Shown here: in pieces, positions 1 to 5,938 of the stretch
Position numbering within the stretch: position 1 is the first letter of the stretch
Layout of the letters: each line of letters starts with the position of its first letter
Assembly: GCA_050742455.1 (NCBI GenBank)
Contig: JBOGIG010000105.1
Location: 1-6,917 of the forward strand
Reading direction: 5' to 3'
Source: JBOGIG01 sp050742455
GTDB lineage: Bacteria; Actinomycetota; Acidimicrobiia; Acidimicrobiales; JBOGIG01
DNA: 6,917 nucleotides
Notes under the pieces: generated by a model
What the model was told of the DNA's origin: nothing
Databases searched by the model: none
The model's input: only the letters and a program-made list of their open reading frames with translations
Position numbers and translations under genes: made by a program

Positions 1-47
1 CCATTGGGCGCCGGCACTTTTGGTTAGCCTTGACCCGTCAAGTGCAC

Positions 48-129
48 GCGGGCGTGGCGGAATTGGCATACGCGCCGGGTTTAGGTCCCGGTCCCTTCGG
101 GGGTGGGAGTTCAAGTCTCCCCGCCCGCA
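48..129 (+). tRNA. tRNA-Leu (anticodon UAG)
   Basis: This gene folds into a complete class II tRNA. The acceptor strands GCGGGCG (48-54) and CGCCCGC (122-128) pair perfectly, with discriminator A at 129. The anticodon stem is CCGGG/CCCGG (75-79, 87-91) around the loop TTTAGGT, which puts TAG at 82-84 and so reads the leucine codon CUA. A long variable arm (92-104) with a TTCG loop is typical of tRNA-Leu. The T arm is GGGAG-TTCAAGT-CTCCC (105-121). CCA is not encoded, since the bases after A129 are CTG, so it would be added after transcription. A TAnnnT -10-like box (TAGCCT, 25-30) lies 17 bases before the mature 5' end, but it has only a weak -35. Confidence 0.97.
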
Positions 130-159
130 CTGCCTGGGCCACCATCCTCCCCCGGGCAG
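130..159 (+). terminator. GC hairpin after tRNA-Leu, possible terminator
   Basis: CTGCCTGGG (130-138) pairs with CCCGGGCAG (151-159) through nine base pairs, one of them T-G, around a 12-base loop. It starts at the first base after the tRNA discriminator. There is no T tract behind it, as is common in high-GC actinobacteria. It could end the tRNA transcript or simply guide 3' processing. Confidence 0.4.
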
Positions 160-233
160 GATCCAAATGGGTGGTGTAAGCGCCCAGCCACCGGAGTCGG
201 CGGAGTGGCCGCGTGACCCCTGGGGTCGGCGGG

Positions 234-260
234 GTGACAGGGTGGCCCGTGCGGTATGGT
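234..260 (+). promoter_or_regulatory. Candidate promoter for the PLP enzyme gene
   Basis: GTGACA (234-239) resembles a -35 box and TATGGT (255-260) fits the actinobacterial TAnnnT -10 pattern, with a 15-base spacer that is slightly short. The -10 box ends six bases before the GTG at 267. Transcription would therefore begin at or very near that codon, giving a leaderless mRNA. No Shine-Dalgarno sequence is visible before the GTG, which agrees. Confidence 0.35.
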
Positions 261-266
261 CGCCGC

Positions 267-1274
267 GTGAACATCACTGACCTCCAGACGCCGGCCTTGG
301 TGGTGGATGCCGATGCCTTCGACCACAATCTGGCCGTGATGGCCGGGGCGCGGCCCGGCCTGGCCCTGCGCCCGCATGTCAAGGCCCATAAATGCACGGC
401 CCTTGCCCGCCGCCAGGTCCAAGCCGGGCACTCCGGTTTCACCTGCGCCACGATCGCCGAGGCCGAGGGCATGGCCTTGGCCGGGATGGGCGCTGATCTG
501 CTGGTGGCAAATGAGGTAGCCAACGCTCGCCGCCTCGGAGCACTCACCGAGGCAGGGCATTCCGTCATACTGGCGGTGGACTCCGACGCCACCATCGATG
601 CCGCGGCCGAGGGCGGGGTGACCCAGGTGCTGGTCGACGTGAACGTGGGACTTCCTCGGTGCGGCTGCGATCCAGCCGATGCCGGCCGGCTGGCGGATCG
701 GGCCAGGTCCAAAGGGCTGGACGTTCGTGGGGTCATGGGCTACGAAGGCCACGTGGTCGGAGTGGAGGATCGTGACCGGCGCGTGGCTGAGTTGGCTCCA
801 TGCATGGAGAAGTTGGTCCAGGCCCACGACCTGGCCGGAGGAGACATCATTTCGGCCGGCGGCACCGGGACTTACGACATAAACACCTGGGCCAGCGAGA
901 TCCAGGCAGGCTCCTACGCCCTAATGGACAACGCCTACGACAAGCTCAACCTGCCCTTCAGGCAGGCGTTGAGCATCGTGGCCACGATTATTTCGGTTTC
1001 ACCCGAATGGATGGTGGCCGACTGCGGCCTCAAGGCAATGGGCATGGACCATGGCAACCCCACCGTAGAGGGAGGAACAGTTTGGTTCTGTTCCGATGAG
1101 CACCTCACATTTTCCCCGGATCCGCAAGCAGGCGACAGCTCCCTCAAGGTTGGTTCGAGGGTGAGGGTATTCCCTGGTCACGTCGATCCAACCGTGGCCT
1201 ACCACGAGAGAATGCACTTGGTCCGAGATGGCGAAGTCATCGAAGTCTGGCCTGTCGACTTGCGCGGTTGGTAG
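267..1274 (+). CDS. PLP-dependent enzyme, D-threonine aldolase / D-serine dehydratase-like
   Basis: This encodes a fold-type III PLP enzyme of the alanine racemase N-terminal family, most like D-threonine aldolases and D-serine dehydratases, which act on D-hydroxy amino acids in the cytoplasm. Numbered from GTG 267 (335 residues), the N-terminus LQTPALVVD is typical of the family. The PLP lysine is expected at K39 in RPHVKAHK, a barrel strand with VDVNVG is at 123-128, and a glycine-rich phosphate loop GGTGT is at 198-202. Near the C-terminus, H305-x-D307 matches the metal-binding pair of D-threonine aldolases. An in-frame GTG at 213 would add 18 residues. I prefer 267 because the family N-terminus starts there and a -10-like box lies just upstream. 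The gene stands alone and converges on rdgB. The substrate cannot be told from sequence: D-threonine, D-serine and other 3-hydroxy-D-amino acids are all possible. Confidence 0.86.
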   Translation: MNITDLQTPALVVDADAFDHNLAVMAGARPGLALRPHVKAHKCTALARRQVQAGHSGFTCATIAEAEGMALAGMGADLLVANEVANARRLGALTEAGHSVILAVDSDATIDAAAEGGVTQVLVDVNVGLPRCGCDPADAGRLADRARSKGLDVRGVMGYEGHVVGVEDRDRRVAELAPCMEKLVQAHDLAGGDIISAGGTGTYDINTWASEIQAGSYALMDNAYDKLNLPFRQALSIVATIISVSPEWMVADCGLKAMGMDHGNPTVEGGTVWFCSDEHLTFSPDPQAGDSSLKVGSRVRVFPGHVDPTVAYHERMHLVRDGEVIEVWPVDLRGW

Positions 1275-1279
1275 GGGGC

Positions 1280-1331
1280 GCGCGCCGGGATGCCTATGGC
1301 GCCAGGGCGCGCCGGGATGCCTATGGCGCCA
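1280..1331. repeat. 27-bp-period tandem duplication across the rdgB stop
   Basis: Two identical 25-base copies (1280-1304 and 1307-1331) repeat with a period of 27. Each ends in the palindrome TGGCGCCA (1297-1304 and 1324-1331), and GGCGCGCC palindromes lie between and before them. The right copy contains the rdgB stop codon (1321-1323). The left copy places a second TAG (1294-1296) in the same frame nine codons further on. The repeat fills most of the 46-base gap between two convergent genes, so its GC stems (for example 1298-1302 with 1309-1313) could also act as a two-way terminator. Confidence 0.9.
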
Positions 1332-1935
1332 CGTCCGCCCATCGTTCGGTTAGCAACTGGGCCAGGAGGGCAAATGCACGGCCCCGATGCGAATGTGCCC
1401 CCTTGGCCTGTTTCGACATCTCGGCGAAGGTCATGCCTCCCCCACCCTCGGGGATGAACACCGGGTCGTAGCCGAAGCCCCCCGTGCCCCGGGGAACGGT
1501 AGCGATGGTCCCCTCGACGGCGCCCACGGCGGAAAGCTCGGTGCCATCGGGAAATGCGACCAGAGCCACCGTCTCGAATCGGGCCCTCCGGTCCGTGATG
1601 CCCTCCATCTCTTCCAAGAGGTGCTCCACGTTGTCCAGGTAGGTGGCATTCGGACCGGCATAGCGGGCCGAGTACACGCCGGGGGCACCATCGAGTGCCA
1701 CCACCTCCAGCCCGGTGTCGTCGGCCACGGCGGCGTGTTGGGCATGATCGGCCACAGCACGGGCCTTGAGCCTGGCGTTGTCCATCAGCGTCCGGCCCGT
1801 CTCCTCCACCTCACCCAGATCGGGTGGTCGGGCCAGGATGTCAAAGCCCGACAGGGCGGCGACGATCTCGATCAACTTGTCGGGGTTGGCCGTGGCGGCC
1901 ACCAGACACAAGTTCGATGGCCCGCCAGGTGTCAC
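1321..1935 (-). CDS. rdgB: XTP/dITP diphosphatase (RdgB/HAM1 family)
   Basis: This enzyme hydrolyses the non-canonical purine triphosphates XTP, ITP and dITP to monophosphate and pyrophosphate, keeping deaminated bases out of DNA and RNA. All family blocks are present in 204 residues, the usual length. They are ATANPDK (14-20) for substrate binding, NARLK (53-57), VADDTGLEV (70-78) with the catalytic Asp pair, GAPGVYSARYAG (83-94), GGFGYDP (152-158) and SHR (182-184). The GTG at 1935 places the first beta strand (NLCLVAAT) at residues 8-15. A TTG at 1911 would remove eight residues. The frame is open to an ATG at 2049, but the extra residues lie inside rph and do not resemble the family. No convincing Shine-Dalgarno sequence precedes GTG 1935, so the start is the weak point. 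It is the last gene of the block, 49 bases after rph. Confidence 0.94.
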   Translation of the reverse strand: MTPGGPSNLCLVAATANPDKLIEIVAALSGFDILARPPDLGEVEETGRTLMDNARLKARAVADHAQHAAVADDTGLEVVALDGAPGVYSARYAGPNATYLDNVEHLLEEMEGITDRRARFETVALVAFPDGTELSAVGAVEGTIATVPRGTGGFGYDPVFIPEGGGGMTFAEMSKQAKGAHSHRGRAFALLAQLLTERWADVAP

Positions 1936-1964
1936 TGGGACCGGCCCGGCGCCCCGCCACCAGA

Positions 1965-2000
1965 GGTCACCTGGGGTGAGGCGGTCACCTGGGGTGAGGC
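1965..2000. repeat. 18-bp tandem duplication across the rph stop
   Basis: GGTCACCTGGGGTGAGGC occurs twice without a gap or mismatch (1965-1982 and 1983-2000), followed by a shorter partial match. On the minus strand each copy reads Pro-Pro-His-Pro-Arg-stop in the rph frame. The gene therefore ends at TGA 1987-1985 and has an identical in-frame backup TGA at 1969-1967. Each copy also contains AGGTGA, which resembles a ribosome-binding site, but it is about 31 bases from the likely rdgB start. Confidence 0.95.
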
Positions 2001-2716
2001 GGTGCGGCCAGAACCTCGGTCTGCAGGTCCACGAGCTGGGTGATGCCATGCTCGGCCAATCCCAACATCTCGTCTAGCTCCCCTCGCGTGAAGGCCATGC
2101 CCTCGGCCGTGCCCTGGACTTCGATGAAGCGACCCTCGGAAGTCATCACGACGTTCATGTCCACTTCAGCCCTCACGTCCTCGGAGTAGGCCAGATCGAG
2201 CATCGGAGTGGCGTCGATCACTCCGACCGACACGGCAGCACAGCCAATGCTTAGAGGGTGAGCCCCAATATCGCCCCGCTGAACCAGGCGGGTGAAGGCA
2301 TCGTGCAGTGCCACGTATGCCCCGCAGATCGACGCGGTGCGTGTTCCCCCGTCGGCCTGGAGGACGTCGCAGTCCAGCACGATCTGGCGCTCGCCGACGG
2401 CCACCATGTCGCATACCGCCCGCAGGGAGCGGCCGATGAGGCGCTGTATCTCCTGGGTGCGGCCCGACTGGCGACCCTTGGCCGCCTCCCGTCCCACCCG
2501 CTCGGGGGAGGACCCGGGGAGCATCGAATACTCGGCCGTGACCCAGCCCTTGCCGCTGCCTCGCATCCAGGGTGGGACCCTGTCGTCCACCGAAGCGGTG
2601 CACAGGACCCGGGTGCGCCCCATAGACACCAGCACCGATCCCGGTGCAAATTCGGTGTAGTCCCGAACAAAAGACGCCGGCCGGAGTTCGTCATGGGCCC
2701 TGCCGTCAACTCGCAT
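1985..2716 (-). CDS. rph: Ribonuclease PH
   Basis: This is a phosphate-dependent 3'-to-5' exoribonuclease that trims tRNA precursors and other RNAs in the cytoplasm, usually as a hexamer. The 243-residue protein matches the family along its whole length: GRTRVLCTAS (33-42), WVTAEYSMLPGSS (58-70), GRTQEIQRLIGR (85-96) and DGGTRTAS (122-129). R86 and R126 match the phosphate-binding arginines, and D180 and D186 match the paired catalytic aspartates of known RNase PH. EVQGTAEG (199-206) closes the core. The ATG at 2716 lies three bases after the murI stop, so the two genes are almost certainly cotranscribed and probably translationally coupled. In M. tuberculosis a metallo-beta-lactamase-fold gene lies between murI and rphA; here it is absent. 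The last residues lie in an 18-bp tandem duplication. Confidence 0.97.
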   Translation of the reverse strand: MRVDGRAHDELRPASFVRDYTEFAPGSVLVSMGRTRVLCTASVDDRVPPWMRGSGKGWVTAEYSMLPGSSPERVGREAAKGRQSGRTQEIQRLIGRSLRAVCDMVAVGERQIVLDCDVLQADGGTRTASICGAYVALHDAFTRLVQRGDIGAHPLSIGCAAVSVGVIDATPMLDLAYSEDVRAEVDMNVVMTSEGRFIEVQGTAEGMAFTRGELDEMLGLAEHGITQLVDLQTEVLAAPPHPR

Positions 2717-2719
2717 CGG

Positions 2720-3610
2720 TCAATCCCACTCGACTCCGATGACCCGGTCAAGTTCGGGTCCGAAGAGTCGCCCGCCCAACTGTGCGAAGCGTGAGGCGTC
2801 GCCCGACGACAAGAACATGTGGCCTCCACCACCATCTTCCGAGCCACGCCCGTCGCTTTTGCCCGCCACCTCAGGCACAGGGACACCCTTCGTTTGAGGA
2901 GCGCGGGGCCTGGACATGCCGCGGGCGTCGAGGACTCTTTTGACCTCGAATGCAGTCTCGTCGGCCGACGACACCAAAACGACTCCCCGACCCATGACGT
3001 CGCCGATGGTACGGGCCAGGAAGGGATAGTGAGTACAGCCCAATAACAACGTGTCCACCTGGGCCTGGCGCAACGGGGAAAGCAGGCGCTCGGCCAGCAC
3101 GTGGACCTGATCGCTGCTGGTATCGCCCTGCTCCACGAACTCCACGAATCCAGGGCAGGCGGCGCACGTCAGCTTCACCCCTGGATCGTGGTCGGCCATC
3201 ACCCTTTGGTAGGCGCCCGAGGCTATGGTGCCCACCGTCCCGATCACTCCGACCCCGCCACCAGTGGTGGCCCTGGTGGCCGCCCGTACTCCTGGTTCGA
3301 TCACACCGAGCACGGGAATGGCCAATTCCTTTCGCAACTCCTCCAGTCCGGCCGCCGATGCGGTGTTGCACGCCACCACCAGCATCTTGATGCCGTAGTC
3401 GCCCACCAGGAGCCGGGCGATCTGGGCCGAGAAGGCTCGGACCTCAGACAGGTCCCTCGGTCCGTAGGGGTAGCGGCCGGTGTCGCCGAGGTAAACCAGG
3501 TCCTCGGCGGGCATGAGGTCGATGAGGGCCCGGGCCACCGTGAGACCGCCGAACCCGCTGTCGAACATACCGATGGGGGCCTCGACGTCGGCAACCGGGC
3601 GCTGTGCCAC
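2720..3610 (-). CDS. murI: Glutamate racemase
   Basis: This enzyme converts L-glutamate to the D-glutamate needed for the peptidoglycan stem peptide, without a cofactor. Signature blocks are IGMFDSGFGG (13-22) with D17/S18, the catalytic cysteine C81 in VACNTAS, and the second catalytic cysteine C192 in LGCTHYPF. It has 296 residues, longer than the roughly 265-270 usual for the family. The excess lies in a Pro/Gly-rich, charged stretch at about 231-264, which includes a run of glycines, ahead of the conserved C-terminal helix. The start is GTG 3610, the first start codon after the stop of the upstream DoxX gene nine bases away. GGGGGA directly abuts the GTG with no spacing, so initiation may rely on coupling to the upstream gene. 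The stop is three bases from the rph start. Confidence 0.96.
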   Translation of the reverse strand: MAQRPVADVEAPIGMFDSGFGGLTVARALIDLMPAEDLVYLGDTGRYPYGPRDLSEVRAFSAQIARLLVGDYGIKMLVVACNTASAAGLEELRKELAIPVLGVIEPGVRAATRATTGGGVGVIGTVGTIASGAYQRVMADHDPGVKLTCAACPGFVEFVEQGDTSSDQVHVLAERLLSPLRQAQVDTLLLGCTHYPFLARTIGDVMGRGVVLVSSADETAFEVKRVLDARGMSRPRAPQTKGVPVPEVAGKSDGRGSEDGGGGHMFLSSGDASRFAQLGGRLFGPELDRVIGVEWD

Positions 3611-3619
3611 TCCCCCAGG

Positions 3620-4114
3620 CTAGTTCGGAGTACCTCCACGCCAGGGCCGGCCGACAGTGGCGATAGTCCGCCGGCCGGCCCGCCCGGCGGCCCGGCGAGC
3701 TCTCCGGGGCTGCGAAGGCCGGCCCCCGGGTTCGATGGCGGCGATGATCAACCCGCCCAGCATCGACATGTTCTTGAGAAAGTGGATCCGCTGGTTGCGA
3801 CGTATATCCTCGTCAGCCTCGTCCCAGAAGTGGTGGCCGGCGAGGGTGGTGGGGACCAGAGAACCGGCCAAGGCTGCGGCCGAGATCCGGGGCAACACGC
3901 CGAGCGCCAGCAATACCCCTGCTCCCACCTGAACTCCGCCGTTGATCCTCACCAGAGTGGTGGGATCCTCGGGCAGCTTTAGTGCTTTGGCGATGGGCAC
4001 GGCCACCGATTCGGCCGCCTTGGCCTTGGATTCGGGGTTCTGTACGGCATCGACCCCTCCGGCGACGAACATCGAAGCCAGCATCGGGCGGGCAATTCTT
4101 CGGCTCACGGTCAT
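3620..4114 (-). CDS. DoxX-family membrane protein
   Basis: This is a small integral membrane protein of 164 residues with four likely helices (about 7-24, 54-73, 76-93 and 110-128). Its sequence is like the DoxX proteins common in mycobacteria and other actinobacteria: ARPMLASMFVAGG at the start, VRINGGVQVGAG at 55-66, GSLVPTTLAGHHFW at 84-97 and QRIHFLKNMSMLGG at 108-121. Its function is not settled. DoxX relatives have been linked to thiosulfate and quinone redox chemistry and to an oxidoreductase complex in M. tuberculosis. The C-terminal tail (about 131-164) is rich in Arg, Gly and Pro and probably cytoplasmic. It follows cysM by 91 bases and precedes murI by nine. No Shine-Dalgarno sequence is visible, but TAGATA (4126-4121 on the minus strand) lies six bases before the ATG, with TTGTCC further upstream. 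A separate, leaderless promoter for this gene and those after it is therefore possible. Confidence 0.86.
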   Translation of the reverse strand: MTVSRRIARPMLASMFVAGGVDAVQNPESKAKAAESVAVPIAKALKLPEDPTTLVRINGGVQVGAGVLLALGVLPRISAAALAGSLVPTTLAGHHFWDEADEDIRRNQRIHFLKNMSMLGGLIIAAIEPGGRPSQPRRARRAAGRAGRRTIATVGRPWRGGTPN

Positions 4115-4205
4115 GAGGTGTATCTACCCAGACCGGGATCGGACAACACTCCATGGGCCGGAAAAATCTCTCACGGGGCAAGAACCGCCACGGCAGTATG
4201 CCGGC

Positions 4206-5153
4206 CTAAAAGTAAATTATCGACTTGGCCCGCTCGGTGACCTCGTCGATGTCGCCCGTCCACGCCCCGGTCGACAGGTACTTCCATCCACCGTCGCACA
4301 CCACCATGACGATCACGCCCTCATCGATGGCGGTGGCGCAGCGCTGGGCCCCTGCAAGGATGGCCCCCGACGAGATTCCGGCAAAGATCCCGACGTCGAT
4401 CAGGCGCCTGGTCCACTCGATCGAGTCTCTAGGGCCGACGATGGTCTTGCGATCAAGCAACTCTGCGCCATTGTTGTCCGTGAAGATGGGTGGGATGTAG
4501 CCGTCGTCGAGATTACGCAGCCCGTCCACCATTTCGCCGGCAGGGGGTTCGATCGCCCATACCTGGATGGCGGGATTGCGTTCCTTGAGGAACCGGCCGA
4601 CGCCCATCAAGGTTCCGCTGGTTCCCAGTCCCGCCACAAAATGAGTGATCTCGGGACAGTCCCGCCAGATCTCCGGGCCGGTGCCCTCGTAATGAGCCTT
4701 GGGATTGGCCGGGTTGGCGTACTGGTACAAGAAGGCCAAGTCGGGATTCTCGCCTGCAATTTGCTGGGCCAGGCGGACGGCGCCGTTCGAACCCTCGGAC
4801 CCCGGAGATTCGATGATCTCGGCTCCCCACACCTCCAAGAGCTGGCGGCGTTCGACCGATACGTTGGCAGGCAACACGATCTTGAGCGGATATCCCTTGA
4901 GCTTGCACACCAGGGCCAAGCCGATCCCGGTGTTGCCCGACGAGGGTTCTATAAGGGTCTGACCCGGCTTGAGGGTCCCGTCTTTTTCGGCTTCTTGGAC
5001 CATGGACAGCGCAATGCGGTCCTTGACCGATCCTCCCGGGTTCTGGCCCTCCAGCTTGGCCAGGATTCGCACCTTGGGGTTGGGACTGAGCTCGCTGATT
5101 TCCACCAGGGGCGTATTGCCCACCAGGTCAGCTATGGACGCAAAATAAGCCAC
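4206..5153 (-). CDS. cysM: Cysteine synthase, CysM type (O-phosphoserine / CysO-dependent)
   Basis: This fold-type II PLP enzyme makes cysteine by beta-replacement on an activated serine. The PLP lysine is K44 in GSVKDR, SSGNTG (71-76) binds the substrate carboxylate, and GTSGT (177-181) binds the cofactor phosphate. GLRNLDDGY (211-219) corresponds to the M. tuberculosis CysM segment whose arginine selects O-phosphoserine; here that is R213. The C-terminal GWKYLSTGAWTGD (289-301) also closely resembles that protein. Together with cysO 24 bases upstream and mec before it, this supports use of O-phosphoserine and CysO thiocarboxylate rather than O-acetylserine and sulfide, but substrate choice is inferred. 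The length of 315 residues is normal. The start is GTG 5153, which gives the usual family N-terminus; no strong Shine-Dalgarno sequence is visible. Confidence 0.95.
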   Translation of the reverse strand: MAYFASIADLVGNTPLVEISELSPNPKVRILAKLEGQNPGGSVKDRIALSMVQEAEKDGTLKPGQTLIEPSSGNTGIGLALVCKLKGYPLKIVLPANVSVERRQLLEVWGAEIIESPGSEGSNGAVRLAQQIAGENPDLAFLYQYANPANPKAHYEGTGPEIWRDCPEITHFVAGLGTSGTLMGVGRFLKERNPAIQVWAIEPPAGEMVDGLRNLDDGYIPPIFTDNNGAELLDRKTIVGPRDSIEWTRRLIDVGIFAGISSGAILAGAQRCATAIDEGVIVMVVCDGGWKYLSTGAWTGDIDEVTERAKSIIYF

Positions 5154-5177
5154 TGCGTGATCAGCCAGTCCGTCCCG

Positions 5178-5459
5178 CTACCCCAAACCCCCGGCCACGG
5201 CGGGCAGGATGGAGATCACGTCCCCATCGCTGACCTCGGTGTCCAGCTTGTCCAGGTAGCGAACGTCGTCGTCATTGACATACACATTGACGAAGCGGTG
5301 CAACTCGCCACCCTCGGCCTTCACCTGCCCGGCCATGGCCGGATAGACGGTGGTGATGTCGTCGAGCACCTCGCCGATCGTGGCCCCATTGGCCTTAACG
5401 GTGGCTGCGCCCCCGGCATGGGAGCGAAGAACAGTGGGCAGACGAACTTCTACGGCCAC
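5178..5459 (-). CDS. cysO: Ubiquitin-like sulfur carrier protein CysO (MoaD/ThiS family)
   Basis: This is a 93-residue beta-grasp protein that carries sulfur as a C-terminal thiocarboxylate and hands it to CysM for cysteine synthesis. Diagnostic segments are VRLPTVLRSHAGG (5-17), LHRFVNVYVNDDDVR (53-67) and ILPAVAGG (84-91), all very like M. tuberculosis CysO. The oddity is the end. The diglycine at 90-91 is followed by Leu-Gly before TAG, whereas thiocarboxylate formation needs a free terminal glycine. Removal of two residues would be required, and the neighbouring Mec peptidase is the obvious candidate. The start is GTG 5459, preceded by GGAGGG and matching the family N-terminus; the open frame continues upstream into mec but does not resemble the family. 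It lies between mec (35 bases) and cysM (24 bases). Confidence 0.94.
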   Translation of the reverse strand: MAVEVRLPTVLRSHAGGAATVKANGATIGEVLDDITTVYPAMAGQVKAEGGELHRFVNVYVNDDDVRYLDKLDTEVSDGDVISILPAVAGGLG

Positions 5460-5462
5460 GAA

Positions 5463-5468
5463 CCCTCC
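5463..5468 (-). promoter_or_regulatory. Ribosome binding site of cysO
   Basis: GGAGGG on the minus strand lies three bases before GTG 5459, so the GGAGG core has a four-base spacer. It is the clearest Shine-Dalgarno sequence in the window and fixes the cysO start against the longer open frame that runs upstream. It lies in the 35-base gap after the mec stop, as expected for an internal operon gene. Confidence 0.75.
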
Positions 5469-5494
5469 AATTGTCGACTGAATCACTATGGATT

Positions 5495-5902
5495 CTATCG
5501 TCCATCCACAACAACCAGTTCCTCCGAGATGTTCCCATCCATGATTTGGAAGGATCGGAGCACGGGCGCCTCGTCCCGGAGAGACACCAAGACGTAGTGC
5601 CACGTGGGATCGGGGGCCTGGGCTACATCGGTGGGCGACGGGTAGGCATCGGTGTGGGTATGGGAGTGAAAGACGCCGATGATCTCCAGGCCCCGGCTCT
5701 CGGCATCCCTATCGGCCTTGAGATGTTCGACCGGGTCGACCGTGTACACCCGGGCCGACTCGGCCACGTTGCGGGTGGGATATACCTCGAGGGCTTGGCC
5801 CGTGGCGGGCACGCCGGCCAGGAGCCCGCATGCCTCGTAGGGCAGGCCGTCATAGCAGTGGCCGATCATCCGGGGGTAGACGGTGGGGTCGAGGCGCAGC
5901 AT
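5495..5902 (-). CDS. mec: JAMM/MPN+ metallopeptidase Mec
   Basis: This is a zinc peptidase of the JAB1/MPN+ (M67) family that in M. tuberculosis releases cysteine from the CysO-cysteine adduct. The catalytic set is complete: E23 in YEACGLL, then H79-S-H81 followed by seven residues, S89 and D92, the HxHx(7)SxxD motif. The 135-residue length is normal for the single-domain bacterial enzymes. It heads the mec-cysO-cysM cluster. The ATG at 5902 has no Shine-Dalgarno sequence, and TAGTGT lies nine bases upstream on the minus strand, so a leaderless transcript is plausible. The CysO encoded next ends in Gly-Gly-Leu-Gly, so Mec may also mature the carrier; that is inference. Confidence 0.93.
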   Translation of the reverse strand: MLRLDPTVYPRMIGHCYDGLPYEACGLLAGVPATGQALEVYPTRNVAESARVYTVDPVEHLKADRDAESRGLEIIGVFHSHTHTDAYPSPTDVAQAPDPTWHYVLVSLRDEAPVLRSFQIMDGNISEELVVVDGR

Positions 5903-5911
5903 CGGACGTTG

Positions 5912-5917
5912 ACACTA
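5912..5917 (-). promoter_or_regulatory. Candidate -10 box of the mec-cysO-cysM operon
   Basis: TAGTGT on the minus strand fits the actinobacterial TAnnnT -10 pattern and ends nine bases before the mec ATG. That spacing would place the transcript start at or next to the start codon. No good -35 box is visible. The site lies in the 36 bases separating mec from the divergent smpB start, so regulatory sequences of the two genes must overlap. Confidence 0.35.
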
Positions 5918-5938
5918 GCCAATAGGATGGCTCGGGCC

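Noticed and set aside
38..736. A minus-strand frame running through tRNA-Leu and the PLP enzyme, containing GRLELPPP.
   Set aside because: It is the antisense of a tRNA gene and of a well-supported coding gene, another common false call.
1936..2049. A longer RdgB beginning at ATG 2049.
   Set aside because: The extra 38 residues lie inside rph and the tandem repeat, repeat LTPGD, and do not resemble any RdgB N-terminus.
4191..4203. CGGCA-GTA-TGCCG hairpin just after the cysM stop as a terminator.
   Set aside because: The stem has only five pairs with a three-base loop and no adjacent T tract on the minus strand, so it is too weak to call.
3942..5597. A 551-codon open frame on the + strand opposite cysM and cysO.
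   Set aside because: It is antisense to two strongly conserved genes, its protein has low-complexity, compositionally biased sequence with no recognisable domain, and long antisense frames are common in GC-rich DNA.
5903..5938. TTGACA at 5909-5914 as a -35 box for smpB.
   Set aside because: The only good -10-like sequence downstream (TAGGAT, 5923-5928) is just eight bases away, too close for a promoter; 17 bases away the sequence is TCGGGC.
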